From NCBI GenBank assembly GCA_018398765.1, contig JAHBMJ010000858.1:1-39330 (forward strand): DNA of 39,330 nucleotides, in the 5' to 3' direction. The stretch comes from Chromera velia. Taxonomy: Eukaryota > Sar > Chromeraceae. Made by a program: the position numbers and the translations under genes. Numbering within the stretch: the first letter of the stretch is position 1; each line of letters starts with the position of its first letter. The notes below the pieces were generated by a model, which saw only the letters and a list, made by a program, of their open reading frames with translations, ran no database searches and was not told the origin of the DNA. Shown one piece after another: positions 10,031 through 20,516 of the stretch.

Positions 10031-10437
10031 GCTACTACGCTTAGTCTATACGCTAGCACAGCCTAGCAGCAACCTGGAATAATCCATAGAATTTTGGTAC
10101 TAAAGTTTTAAATTAAACTTGAATATGCATGATATGAAACATTTATTAAAGTCAACTCAAGTCAACTCTAGCATCAACTATAATTAAAGTTTCGACCATG
10201 CAGCCAAAGTTAATCCGATATATAGTCATGTTATATCGTTTTCTTTCTATAGGTTTTTTTACTGCTTCAGTCCGGGGGGCTTGGGTTTCAGGTCTGAGGT
10301 TACTTCGGACAGCAAGTTTACTAGCTCTTGAAACAAGTGAAAGTGGGGTAATGGATGGAAGGGGGGCTTTGGACAGAGGAGGTGCGTCTTCTTTTGTTCT
10401 TGTCCCTCCATAGGTTCCGAACAAATGGTGCTGTCGG

Positions 10438-11690
10438 TAGTGACCATGTTTGATTTGATTTGATTTGATTTGATTTGATTTGAGGTAGGGCTTAAGCTCA
10501 AATCAAATATCTAGTCAGGGAGGACCTAGTGTTTAAAGACCTATCAAATACGATCAAATATTTGATCAATATGACTTTCAACCTCAAATATGAAGGTCCC
10601 GAAGAAATTTTTGCAAGTACTGATCCGTCATGCATGCTGATTCAAATAAAAAAACCTAAATCTTGATGGTTTGCTCTCAAAAAAAAAATATTTTGAGCTG
10701 CACTGAAATTGACGTTTCACCCCTTTTTACTTTATGTAGAGGTAAACCGATCAGCTAAACGTTTTCCCGAACAGCTGTGCTGACTTTTCTGGTGCTGGAA
10801 CATCTTTTACGGCCCCCTTTTTGAGCGTCTGCAAACATTTTACACCCCGTAAAGATATGTCACACAATCCGACAGGGTTGAACGGGAAGAAGGAGGCATT
10901 TGTTTTTAGAGCCGGGTCCTAAGAAAGTCATCACTCCGGGTGAGGAAGGCTACCGACCTCTATATGTTCACCTCTAACACAAGGGGCTTGTTATCAGCCC
11001 TGGCGCAGCACAGAGGGTAGCCGAACTTACCAACTCTGGATACTTAGCTGCCCAGAAACAGGACGGTTCCAACACCAACAGCAATAGCAAACGTGTGCGC
11101 GGTTCTCCGTCTCATCCCGTTGTCATCTCTCCGCAACTGAATAGAAGCCTAGGAGCACCCACTCCTAAAAAGCCGAAAAGCCAGAGAAAAAGCTGTCAGC
11201 AGCTCCCACCACCGATCGATTCAATTCATATTAAAGAAAGTGATCATGAAGAAGAGGAAAAGGAAGTGCTATAAAGCTGAGTGATTGTCACCTCAATTTT
11301 GGTATGTGCTCTAACTTTATCGTATTAACAAAAAGTTATATGCAATTTCAAATCTATCAATTTTACGTTCTTAATCTCTATTAGTACTAGAGTGAGTCTC
11401 AGTGACTAGTGTATATACACTGCTACACAGGCATATTTTTTTTACGGAACTGATAAGTTATAATTTTATATATATTTTTTTTAATTTTTGAAACACACAT
11501 CAGAAATGTTCTGATAACTATTGTTATGAGAAAAATGATCAGAATAACAGTAAGTCAGTGACTCAGTGAGGAACCCTAAGAGGTTAACCTCAAATCTTAC
11601 CTCAAATATCAAATATTTGAGGTTGAAGCTCAAATCAAATCAAATCAAATCAAATCAAATCAAATATAATCAAATCAAACATGGTCACTA
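10438..11690. mobile_element. MITE family 2 copy B (long form)
   Basis: The element begins TAGTGACCATGTTTGATTTG and ends in its exact complement (CAAATCAAACATGGTCACTA at 11671-11690). It is flanked by perfect 8-bp target duplications GCTGTCGG at 10430-10437 and 11691-11698. It is 1253 bp, far longer than copies A and C, and its ends are a CATG variant of the family. The extra length comes from an interior that includes a coding-like stretch (10918..11274) and AT-rich DNA at 11300-11560. No transposase motif was seen. Confidence 0.92.
10918..11274 (+). pseudogene. Coding-like segment carried inside MITE copy B
   Basis: One plus-strand frame reads for 118 codons with a single internal stop (TAA at 10975-10977) and ends at TAA 11272-11274. 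It has no ATG of its own. The inferred protein passes from a GLVISPGAAQRVAEL-like globular part to a basic, serine/proline-rich part (SKRVRGSPSHP, PTPKKPKSQRKS) and an acidic end (SDHEEEEKEVL). GC content is higher than in the flanking element. It could be a captured host exon or the remnant of an ancestral transposon protein. The family is not recognised. Confidence 0.4.
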
Positions 11691-11859
11691 GCTGTCGGGC
11701 GTCCTGCTAGGCATCCTGCTCTTATGGGGAAGAAGACCGGTGGGGGGGTAGTCTGTTGTATGCTATATACAGGTTTTGTCTTTTCCGGGGACCGGGGCAC
11801 CTCCGTCCGGCGTGTATGCTTAAGACTAAAGCAAAGGGGCCGCCTAGTCTTACAAGCCT

Positions 11860-12000
11860 TCAAATGCCCCATGGAACCTAGGTTGCGTAACGAATTTCCG
11901 CATGACATGCCGGGTTGGCCAGAGCCTAAGAGGTGGCTCACCGGCTTTAACCTAACTCATTCATTCATTCATTTATTCATTCATTCATTCAATTCAAGTT
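11860..12000 (+). repeat. SINE-like repeat with ATTC tail, copy 1
   Basis: A GC-richer segment containing GGTTGGCCAGAGCCTAAG and GGTGGCTCACCGGCTTTAAC runs directly into an imperfect (CATT)n tail (about 11957-11990). The same two phrases recur at 27201-27223 and 27707-27727, where they are separated by a transposon. A simple-repeat tail is SINE-like, but a pol III promoter was not established. Confidence 0.5.
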
Positions 12001-12002
12001 AT

Positions 12003-12416
12003 ATAAAGTTAGAACTTGGGATAGAACTTAAAAATAAAAAACCGCTAGAAAGGTGCCAGCGTGTGGCCAAATTCATTAGTAGTGCGTCAATTCGATCATT
12101 ATTAGCAATACAACTTCACAGGTGGCAATTTTGAATCACAAAAAAAACTACCTGGAAATTCAGTCAAAAATCAATTCATTGTAGACTTCAATTTTTATAT
12201 AAATTTGTAATATGACGCTTCAGTTGGTTGCTAGGCTGGTTATATAGCATGAAATTCTAGATGAGAACAAAATTCTGATTAATTCATAACTAGATATTAA
12301 CTAGATTCATAATTTAAATCATAAAGCATTGCAGTAGCATCAACAACTTTTTTTTCTCATATACTGTCACTTTTCAGGCTAGTCAATTCTTATCATACTT
12401 CATGACTAGGCTCCCC

Positions 12417-12448
<32 letters not shown>

Positions 12449-12830
12449 TTGTCTAAAATTAATTTTTGATTTTCTTTTTTTCTTTTTTTTTTCCTTCTAA
12501 ACAACACTTATGCATGATTGTGCAGCACCCCAAACAACAGTTCTTCAGGTGTTGTTCTAGAAAACAAATTAAAAAAAAAACTAATTAGGTTTTTAACCCA
12601 ATTTTCTTTTTTTTTTTTATATAAGAAGCCTAGCTTCATGAGTCGGTTTGTTTTCAATGTTTTATAAGTTGTAACTTTATTCGGCAAGGTTCTTCCAGTT
12701 TAACATGTCATTGGCCTGAAACAGAAATTAGATCTGACAGATCATCAAACTTTTGAAATCTTTCTAACCTTTATTATCAATGGTCTCGATTCTATATAGA
12801 ATGTGGAGGTAAACGGCGCCCATCGACTCT
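12003..12830. other. AT-rich noncoding stretch
   Basis: No gene is visible. The stretch holds an (AT)n run at about 12417-12442, several poly-T and poly-A tracts and a faint repeat around 12500-12600. Composition is clearly more AT-rich than the gene regions. Confidence 0.7.
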
Positions 12831-13908
12831 GTGCGGAGCCTAGCCCAGCACTGCAGGGGTCTGGCTGCTGGGAAAGCGAAGTGTGGTGCTAACGGCCCCA
12901 TGGAAGGGCCTGGGTTGATGCGGTCTGGGTCAGGAGAGGAATCTAAAACCGTCGGGAGATGTCAGGAAGTCATAGAAATACTTGTCCTACCCATTTATAT
13001 AAAACTAGTGGAGAGGACTGAAAAGAAACTCCGACGTTACTCCGTCGGGAAAAACATACCTGATTCTCCCCGCTTTTTATATGTTGCTCTCCTCCGAGTC
13101 GGACGCAGCTAGTCATTCAGACATATTGAGACCGTAGACTTTATTACTAGCGCCATTGGGGAGGGCAGCCATTGCCATATAAAACAGACGTTTCATCACA
13201 CCGTTCATGCTTCTGTCTTTCTCACGCTTAAGGAGATGTGAGAAAGAGAAATTTAAAGAGCACCCGATCCTGGACCTCCTACAAGGAGACTGAAGTCTCG
13301 TGCAAACGTGCTGGTAGGATCTAGTAGGAGAGCGATAATTTCTTTTGCCTCCAAACACAACCTGCCCCTGTTAGTGAGGCCATTCTGCTCGGACCGACGG
13401 CCAGACGAGCTCACGAATGCCAACACTTTCTAGCTATCACTTTTAAAAGTTTCTATCAGTCTGACAAACTCTCTAGACTAAGTGTTAGAGAGGTTAAGAG
13501 TCTGCTCTTATGCCTCATCAGCATAGTCATAAAGCTCTTTTGTGGTACAAATAGCCTCAGAGTTTTTGAAGACAGAGCAGACCTCACAAATAATATCTTC
13601 AAATGAGACAAGTTCTGGAGGGGCCTTGTTTCAATACCCCATCTTCCTCAAAGTCTCCTGCTTTAAATTTGTGCGAGGGTAGCGTCGCAGAACTACTGCA
13701 AGTAGGCTACTGTGAGGAGGTCCTACAAATCATGGTACTGCCATTGGGGGCACAGATCATTTGGGTCTGTCATTGCCTCAATGGGAACAGTGCGACTGCA
13801 CTGTTCTCTCTATATAACACTGTCCGAGTGATCCAAACACGCTTCCAGAGGAGAGAGTGGATACAGAAAGGGGTGCTGGACCAGAAAGGGGCGGGAGGGA
13901 GGGACTAG
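12831..13908 (+). pseudogene. Two related decayed coding fragments
   Basis: Open stretches at 12831-13112 and 13603-13908 share a similar block: nucleotides about 12961-12997 (protein CQEVIEILVLPI) and 13712-13746 (protein CEEVLQIMVLPL) are clearly related, each preceded by a variable part starting near EGP. They look like diverged copies of one coding unit. No family is recognised. Frames are short and the DNA between them (13113-13602) shows nothing I can assign. Probably transposon-derived. Confidence 0.25.
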
Positions 13909-14519
13909 GACTGCCTGCTCACTTCCTCCCCTTGTGTCATCTGCCTGTTGGCTTGCACTTGCGGGGGCTGCCTCATTCGGCCATGCCCTTGGTATCACTG
14001 ATGGAAGACAGACCCGTTGTTCCCTTTCAGGCGCCCTTGTCAAGATGACACTGCTGTCGAAGGGCCTGGGAGTGAAATGGGGACTCGGAGTCAGGTAGGC
14101 TATGGGTCCTACCTGAGCAGGGGAGAACGGTGACTAGTCAACAAACAGGTGGGGAGCAGGAGGAGGAGGGGACAGGTAGAAAGGTGGGAACATTCCATCC
14201 TGTGCGGGGGAAAGGGATGAAGGGGGGGGCCTGACAGTGTCCTGGAGGGAAGCACGATAGTGGTAGAGGCCATGGTGGTATTACAAACGGGGCGTTCTAC
14301 TCGCCCTGGAGATGGGTGCCCCTCCACTGCACGACTCTGCAGCTGCGGCTGTTGCTGTTGTTGGGCATACGCAGCTTGGTGCAAACGTTCCATGCCTTCT
14401 CCTCATTACATTAACCGCTCCGAGAAGGTTAAATAATTTAAGGCGGGCTTACACTTTTTCCTTGTTTTCTTTTTATTCTTTTTTCCACGCTCACTTCACC
14501 ACAACTCTCTGACCAGGGA

Positions 14520-16380
14520 AAACGTTTAGTCAGACTCACACCAACTCGTAAGGAACGGGCTGGGGAGCGTATACTCGACCTGTCTTGAAATTCGGGGAGG
14601 TAAGCCAGGGAAGGGGCAGGGGTGGGGAGATGAACAGGGGAAGGGGATAGGGCAGCAGAAAGACGTGTCTTCTTTGATGAACCGGCATACCAACTGTCTG
14701 TCTGCTGCCTTGATCGAGCCTCAGAACGGGGGGCAGAGCAGAAGTTATGACAATCCCTCCGGTTTAGAACCCCAGAGCGGGAGCTGACAGAGACGCAGAC
14801 GCAGGTGCAGGCTCAGGCGCAGGTGCTAATGCAAAATTTAATGTAAAGGTCAGAGCGGGAACGGGAGCGGAGGGGGAAGAAGCTACATGCACGTCAGGGA
14901 GTTTGGTGGCGTCACGAGGGGTGAGTCTGAGCGGGAGAGCCTGACGGAGAGGCTGTGTCCCTATGGTGACGGTATCAAATGCATCTGTTATTGCAGACTC
15001 GTCCTCTTATTTAGTCTCAGGGAGAGCACGTCGAAGGACGAACGGTCTCCTTGCAGATTCGTTCAACTCAGCAATCACAGAGGTGTAGTGAAAGCCCTGA
15101 CAAAAAGACTGAGGAGCGGTGAACGGAGAGGGTATGGGGGTGGCCAGGGATCAGGAGGTGCTCTCTTTGCTGGAATCATACGAAGGGCCTGACCAGTAAA
15201 AGGAAGGAGGGGCAGAAAAAATTTTTTCTTCCTCTTGATGATAACCCCCATTCTCTGTCTCTTCTATGACAAAATCTAACCCCCTATCAAAAAGCTGCAT
15301 CTATTATTCCGATACTCTCGTTGTCATCTCTTTCGCTTTTGGCAAAGTTCGATGGAGGGGATACAAAAAACGTCCCCTCATCCCACCTACCAAGATCTTC
15401 GGGGGGCAACACTACTATTCACTTCCTCAACATCCTCCTTATTTCCATTCTCCCCTATTGTTCCCACTGTGCCTCTTTCACTCTGGTTTTCCTCTCCCTT
15501 ATTCTTTTCCCTGACAGGTGAGGGATCGTCATTTTTAGGCTCTGACATGACTGAGATGACGTCTCCGTTTGCAGGAGTGACGTATCCCTCAAGAGGAGTA
15601 AGGGCTCTTGCAAGAAGAGTAACAAAAACCCTCTTCAAGACCAGAGGCAGCGAGGGGAAAGGAAGTGGGAAGATGGAATAAGAGGGGTATTGCACATGGA
15701 ATAGAATCGATAATAAAGTGATTCAGAGGGAGAGGGATGCTTTCCGTTGGAAAGACTGCACAGAGTAGACAATAAGGGAGAGCGACTTGTCTGTCTCCCA
15801 GCCTGGGGTTTGTCTCCTCCACAGCAATCACACTCTCCTCTTCCGACTCAACTGCGGTATTTTCCTCTCCTCCTTCAGCTGCTACTTCCTGCTCTTCTGC
15901 CGAGGTAGCTTGAGGTATCGCTGAGTCGAAAGGAGGGGGGGGAGATCTCTGAAAACAATACATCTTGTGGTTTGGTCCTCTGCCCAGTGATTCTGAGCTT
16001 CAAAGAACGAGCCGATCCTCATCATGCGAGCGATATTCCTTCATCATCAAAGCCCCGAAGGAAATATCAACCGGATGCGCGTGAAAGGTCTACATATGGA
16101 AAGCCTGCAGGACCACCAAAAGGACGCACGACAGGGTTCTTTGCTTGTTTGGGACAACGGATGGACGAATGAAACGGTTTCTCAAAAAGAAGAAGAAGCT
16201 CGCCACCATGCATGCGCCTTACACGTCTGTTCCGTTGAGACCTTTTCCATCTCGAAAAAAAAAATAATGGGAAAACCCCCAAAAAAGGAGACTCACCGTC
16301 AGCTGCTGGAGTTCCGCATAACCACCACGATCCACTGTCAGGGCCTTTTCCAGCAGCCCTGACAAAGCTCCGCAGCTAGG
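14520..16380 (-). pseudogene. Long decayed minus-strand gene, acidic then Pro/Ala-rich
   Basis: Reading the minus strand downward, an exon-like stretch at about 16378-16295 (ALSGLLEKALTV) is bounded by CTAG and GTGAGT. Others follow at about 16190-16070, and from about 15934 (after a TTTTCAG) comes an acidic segment (AEEQEVAAEGGEENTAVESE). From about 15672 to 14530 a nearly continuous frame can be followed. It is broken by apparent frameshifts at homopolymers (C6 near 15402, T5 near 15290) and by stops near 15154, 15007 and 14765. Its end is proline/alanine-rich (APAPEPAPASAS). No domain is recognised. A separate minus frame at 14393-14109 is glutamine-rich. Either a dead gene or a transposon ORF; low-quality assembly at homopolymers is the alternative for the frameshifts. 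Confidence 0.45.
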
Positions 16381-17349
16381 TAAAAAACAGTAAGAAGCAA
16401 AACAAGGTTACTTCACTTTAGTCCTCTTTATGCATCATAATCCTCGATATATACATCAATAAAATATATGATAAAAGAAAAAGGGGGAAAGGGGCTCTGA
16501 GGCCCCCAGGTATGCGTTTCCCAAAGAGTTTTTACACTGTTTGATGCTCTCCCTCAGGAGGGAAAGGATTGGATCCCAAACAATGAAGAGACAACCGTGT
16601 TGCCATCGCTGTCGTGGTCGCGAATTTCAAACAACACACGTAAAGCATAGAGACAAGGTTGTTCGTAGTTTCTTTCTTATTTCGCTCAGCAATGATTTAC
16701 GAAATTGAACAACTCCAGTGTAACCACAGTGTAACGTAACGTATACACAACAGAGGAACAGAAGGTTCAAAGCAGAGCAAGCGATTGGAGTTTGCCTGAG
16801 CAACATGATCTAACAGATTGCAACAGAGTTGGATTCTCAGGGATATCGCTCGCACGGAGCCTGTCAGTGTTAGAGCCAACTTAGAGGGGCACTTACAAAT
16901 AAGTGGACTTCGGTGGGCTGAGTCAGACTGAGCCTGACGGCGTTATGCACTTTTTTTAGAGGCCCCAGAACTGAAGGCGCGCGGGAAATGGCGCGCGGGA
17001 CAGCAAATCGCGGATTTGTTTGACATTCCAAGGATGGCCGGCCATCTGCTTCTCTCCCGCGGCCCGTGTGGCTGTTTGGTCTTCCATGCTCAAAGCTCAA
17101 AGAAATGTTTTCTTCTGGTGTCACCAGAACAGGTCTTTCTCTTGACTTGACAAGTCACCTCATCGACTTTGTCGAGTATTTGCAAAACAGTCAAGTCTCT
17201 GCTCGCTACTCGACAGGAAACAAGGCTTCACAGCAATCGCAGTATCTGCTCGTTGTTTGTTTTGAGTGTCCAGCGTCAAAGAGACGAACCTCCAGGGGCG
17301 GTTTCTTCTTCTCTTCCCCACCTTTCATTTCTCGTTCTGAAACTTCAGA
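16381..17349 (+). promoter_or_regulatory. Upstream region of the molybdoenzyme gene with E2F-like repeats
   Basis: There is no gene in this 969-bp gap. GGCGCGCGGGA occurs twice, at 16976-16986 and 16990-17000, and the first copy continues as GCGGGAAA (16981-16988), the complement of the E2F/DP core TTTCCCGC. This lies about 350 bp before the start codon. The region from about 17040 to 17349 is pyrimidine-rich and probably 5' UTR and promoter. The E2F reading is a motif match only. Confidence 0.4.
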
Positions 17350-20300
17350 ATGGCCACCGCAACTCTTCCCACAATGCAAGTGAAGGAGGGCAAGCTTTCT
17401 GAACAGACTCCCCTTTCTCTTTCCAGAGGATCCATGGACACGGACGCACGATCAGACAACTCTGCGGACTCGCAGGAGACTTATCACACTGTTCGAATGA
17501 TCAAGTCTGACGTCAGGTACGAAGGAGTTGCCGATACCCCCGATGACAAGTGGATCTCTCCCCCCAGAAAACCCGACATGATTCGTCTGACAGGGAAGCA
17601 TCCCTTTAATGCCGAGCCATCCGTTGGGAAACTGATCGAGAGCTACATCACTCCCCAAGAGCACTTCTATGTCCGCACTCATGGTGAGTCCCAAGCCTCC
17701 TTTCAGCTCAAGTCTCCGTTTCTCTTTTCTCTTTGCGCGAGTCCCCCTAACTGGTAGTTTTGGCTTCACTGTCTCGGTTGTCGGCTGAGATCGCTTGTGC
17801 TCCTCTTCTGGATTTCTGCGTGTGTCTCTGTCGAAGGAAGTGAAGTTCCCGGCTCAAGTCTCCTTTTTCGCGTCTCCTCTGATCTTGATGCCTTCCTCAG
17901 CTCTACCTTCATCCCTCTTGCTTCCGTCCGGTCGACTCACTCTCCTCTGCATGTGCAAGGCCTAGCAGACAGCTGGAAGCTTGCGACCTGCTTCCTGTAC
18001 GCACCTGAAGCTTTTCCCGGAACCGTTCCGATGATTTTGAGATGGGACCTCTTCCATGAACACGCTTTGTGGGCTTGTCGTGGTCGTGCGCTTCAATGAA
18101 GATGTCCCTTGATCCTTTTCTTATCTAGAGTTGCGTGTTTGCTTTGCGTGTGTCACCTTCTCTGTCTGCCGTGTTTTTTTCCTTCAGCCGACACCCCCCA
18201 GATTGACGCGGAGACTTTCGAGTGCACCGTGAACGGTCTGGTGAAGAAGGAGCTCGTGTTCAAGCTCAAGGATTTGATGAAAATGCCCTCAACCGAAGTC
18301 ACGTACACCCAGGTGTGCGCAGGGAACCGCAGAAAGGAGCAGAACATGATCAAGCAGGGACTGGGGTTCTCCTGGGGACCCTGCGCTGTCGGCACCGTCA
18401 CCTACACAGGTGTCCTGCTTGCGGACATTCTGGAGATGTGCGGTGTGACCAAGGAGGAGGCGGCCTTTCAGGAGAAGGGACCCTGGAAGGAGAGGTCGGT
18501 CCTGCAGGCATCGAAGGAAGTGGGTGGGAAGGAGTGCGTGACGACGCGGAGCTTTCCGATGCATGCATGACGGGGTGACGGTTGGTTGACAAGGGAGGTG
18601 GGGCAGAAGCAAGGAATCGAGGATGTGCCGTCGGATTAAGCAGCAAGCAAGACTCAACCGTTGGTTCCATAGAGCTGGGGGAAAGGTGCCGGTGCTAAAG
18701 AAAGCAGAAACACCAAAGAAAGAAAGACAGCGTGTGTGCGTCTTCTTCCTTCTTTCGTGCAATGAAAAAGGGAGGAGAAACTTGTTGTGTGTCTCTCTGT
18801 CTGATGCAGATGGGTCGAGTTTGAAGGAGCCGATACCACCCGTAACGGTTCCTATGGCACAGGATTGCCCCTTTCCTGGTGCCTTGACAGGAACATGGAG
18901 GTGACCGTGGCGTACAAGATCAACGGAGAGGACCTGACCGCAGATCACGGCTGGCCCTTCCGCATTGCGATTCCCGGTGCTATCGGTGGTCGCTCTGTGA
19001 AGTGGTTGAGAAGGATCACCGTCATTGAGGGTGTGTCGACTCACCACTGGCACCTGTACGACAACAAGGTGTTCCCTCCCTTCGTGGATGCCAACAATGT
19101 TGGCAAGGAGGGCTGGTGGGAGAAGCCCGAGTATGCCATCATGGACCTTGGTGTGAACGGTGCCATCTGCTCCCCCGGTGTACACGAGTGTGTGAAGGCC
19201 ACTGACAGAGGAGACGGGATGACTGCCGTGACTCTGAAGGGATACGCCTACAGCGGGGGCGGCCATCAGGTCGTGAGGGCTGAGGTCTCGACAGACGGCG
19301 GCCTGATCTGGAAGATGGCTCGGTCAGTCAGGCAGGAAGGCAGACAGTCAAAGAGGGCGGGGAGGGGGGTGACTGGAGTGGAGTGATGTGGCCCTTCTTG
19401 GTCCCTGCTTGGTGCAAAGTCTCGTGTTCCCTCTTTCCGCCTGTTCAATTTCTTCATCAATTCACCTTACCGTCCCCGTTCTTCGAAGCAATTTGTATTC
19501 TCTTGTCTTCTCTTCTCTCTTGCTGGGTGTTTTTACTTTCTTTGTTCTTTCCGCTAGCTCTTTTCTTCACTGCTCCCCCCCCCTCTGTCCACGTCTGTAT
19601 GTTTTCAGATACACCGAGAAGAGGATGAGCATGCATTTATTATGTATGAAAGAATCCTGTATGAATATAAATGTCTGTCTGTATGTTTTCTTTCAGATTC
19701 ACCGAGGAGAGGATGAGCAAGACCGGCAAGTGCTGGTGCTGGAGCTTCTGGGAAGTGGACATCGAGGTCCCTGCAGACAAGGAGTCGATTGTGCTCTTCA
19801 GAGCCTTCGACAACTCGATGAACGTCATGCCGGAGTGCCCCATGTGGAACGTGATGGGCATGATGAACAACTCCTGGTACAGGTGCGTCAGTCACTCAGG
19901 CAGTCAGGCAGGAAGAATTGGGCGGGTCATGTGTCCTGGAAATGTGACGCGTGTCCGGACAAAGCAACAGCGGCTGTTTTTTGGGCCTGGTTTGTTGGGT
20001 TTGAAGTGGCTTTTTTTGACGTCTCGCTGTTCGTCGTTTGCTGCGATAAACTGAGTGAGGATTTCATTTTCTTTCATCAATCCCGTTCCTTCCTTCCTTT
20101 TTTGTTTGACTTTATGCCTGCCTGCCTGCCTGCTGGCCTGCAGAATCATGTTCACCCCCACTTCGGACGGTTTTCTCCGCACCATCCACCCCCACTGGGC
20201 CCCTGAGGATTCCCCGATCCACCCGAAGAATGTGCACGCAAGAATCGCAGACGGAAACGGATTCAAGAACGCGCCCATCCAGGGAGACATCGTTTACGCA

Positions 20301-20516
20301 GCAGCCACTGCAGCACAGCAGGCACCCGCCGCTGCTTCCGCCCCCGTGGAGAAGAAGCAAGAGAAGCCGGCTGCCCCTGCCGCTCCCGCTGGTCCCTCTG
20401 TCCTCTCGACTCTTTGCAAGTCCCCCGCCGTGCAGCAGGGAGCCAAGCTGGCGGCCGTGGCTGCTGGAACCGTTGGACTCCTCATGACTCTGGACTCGCT
20501 CAAGAAGGGGAGGTAA
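17350..20516 (+). CDS. Nitrate-reductase/sulfite-oxidase family Mo enzyme, no heme or FAD domain
   Basis: Five exons (17350-17683, 18188-18494, 18810-19322, 19697-19882, 20144-20516) join in phase to 570 residues. The order is a short N-terminal leader, then RLTGKHPFNAEP and the Mo-molybdopterin domain with VCAGNRRKEQNMIKQG, whose Cys155 is the expected Mo ligand. DHGWPFRIAIPGAIGGR, VKWLRRI and WWEKPEYAI follow, then the dimerisation domain with GYAYSGGG, KCWCWSFWEV and WNVMGMMNNSW. These phrases are closer to plant-type nitrate reductase than to plant sulfite oxidase, yet no cytochrome b5 or FAD/NADH domain follows. Instead there is an Ala/Pro/Lys linker (about 490-530) and a short hydrophobic C-terminal helix ending KKGR. 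Electron acceptor and substrate are therefore open. The first ATG was taken; ATGs at 17374 and 17434 are alternatives. Confidence 0.9.
19590..19725 (+). repeat. Duplicated 3' splice junction, molybdoenzyme intron 3/exon 4
   Basis: An intron end plus exon start (CTGTATGTTTTC...CAG followed by about 23 exon bases ending GAGGATGAGCA) occurs at about 19595-19631 and again at about 19680-19719. The copies differ at a few bases and by 4 extra bases in the second CAG-proximal tract. The insert between them contains TGCATTTATT directly followed by ATGTATGAAA, and a CATTTAT/ATAAATG inverted repeat. The downstream acceptor (exon from 19697) gives the conserved protein. The upstream acceptor would shift the frame after a few residues. 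Confidence 0.88.

Larger units (their letters stand above)
10152..11941 (-). pseudogene. Decayed coding sequence split by MITE copy B
   Basis: On the minus strand, open proline/threonine/lysine-rich stretches occur on both sides of element B: about 11941-11699 (containing SIQQTTPPPVFFP) and 10429-10230 (containing SKAPLPSITPLS). Both reach the insertion point with open frames, so B seems to have landed in an older coding sequence. No domain is recognised. It may belong with the larger decayed region at 14520..16380. The assignment rests on frame openness and residue composition only. Confidence 0.3.
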
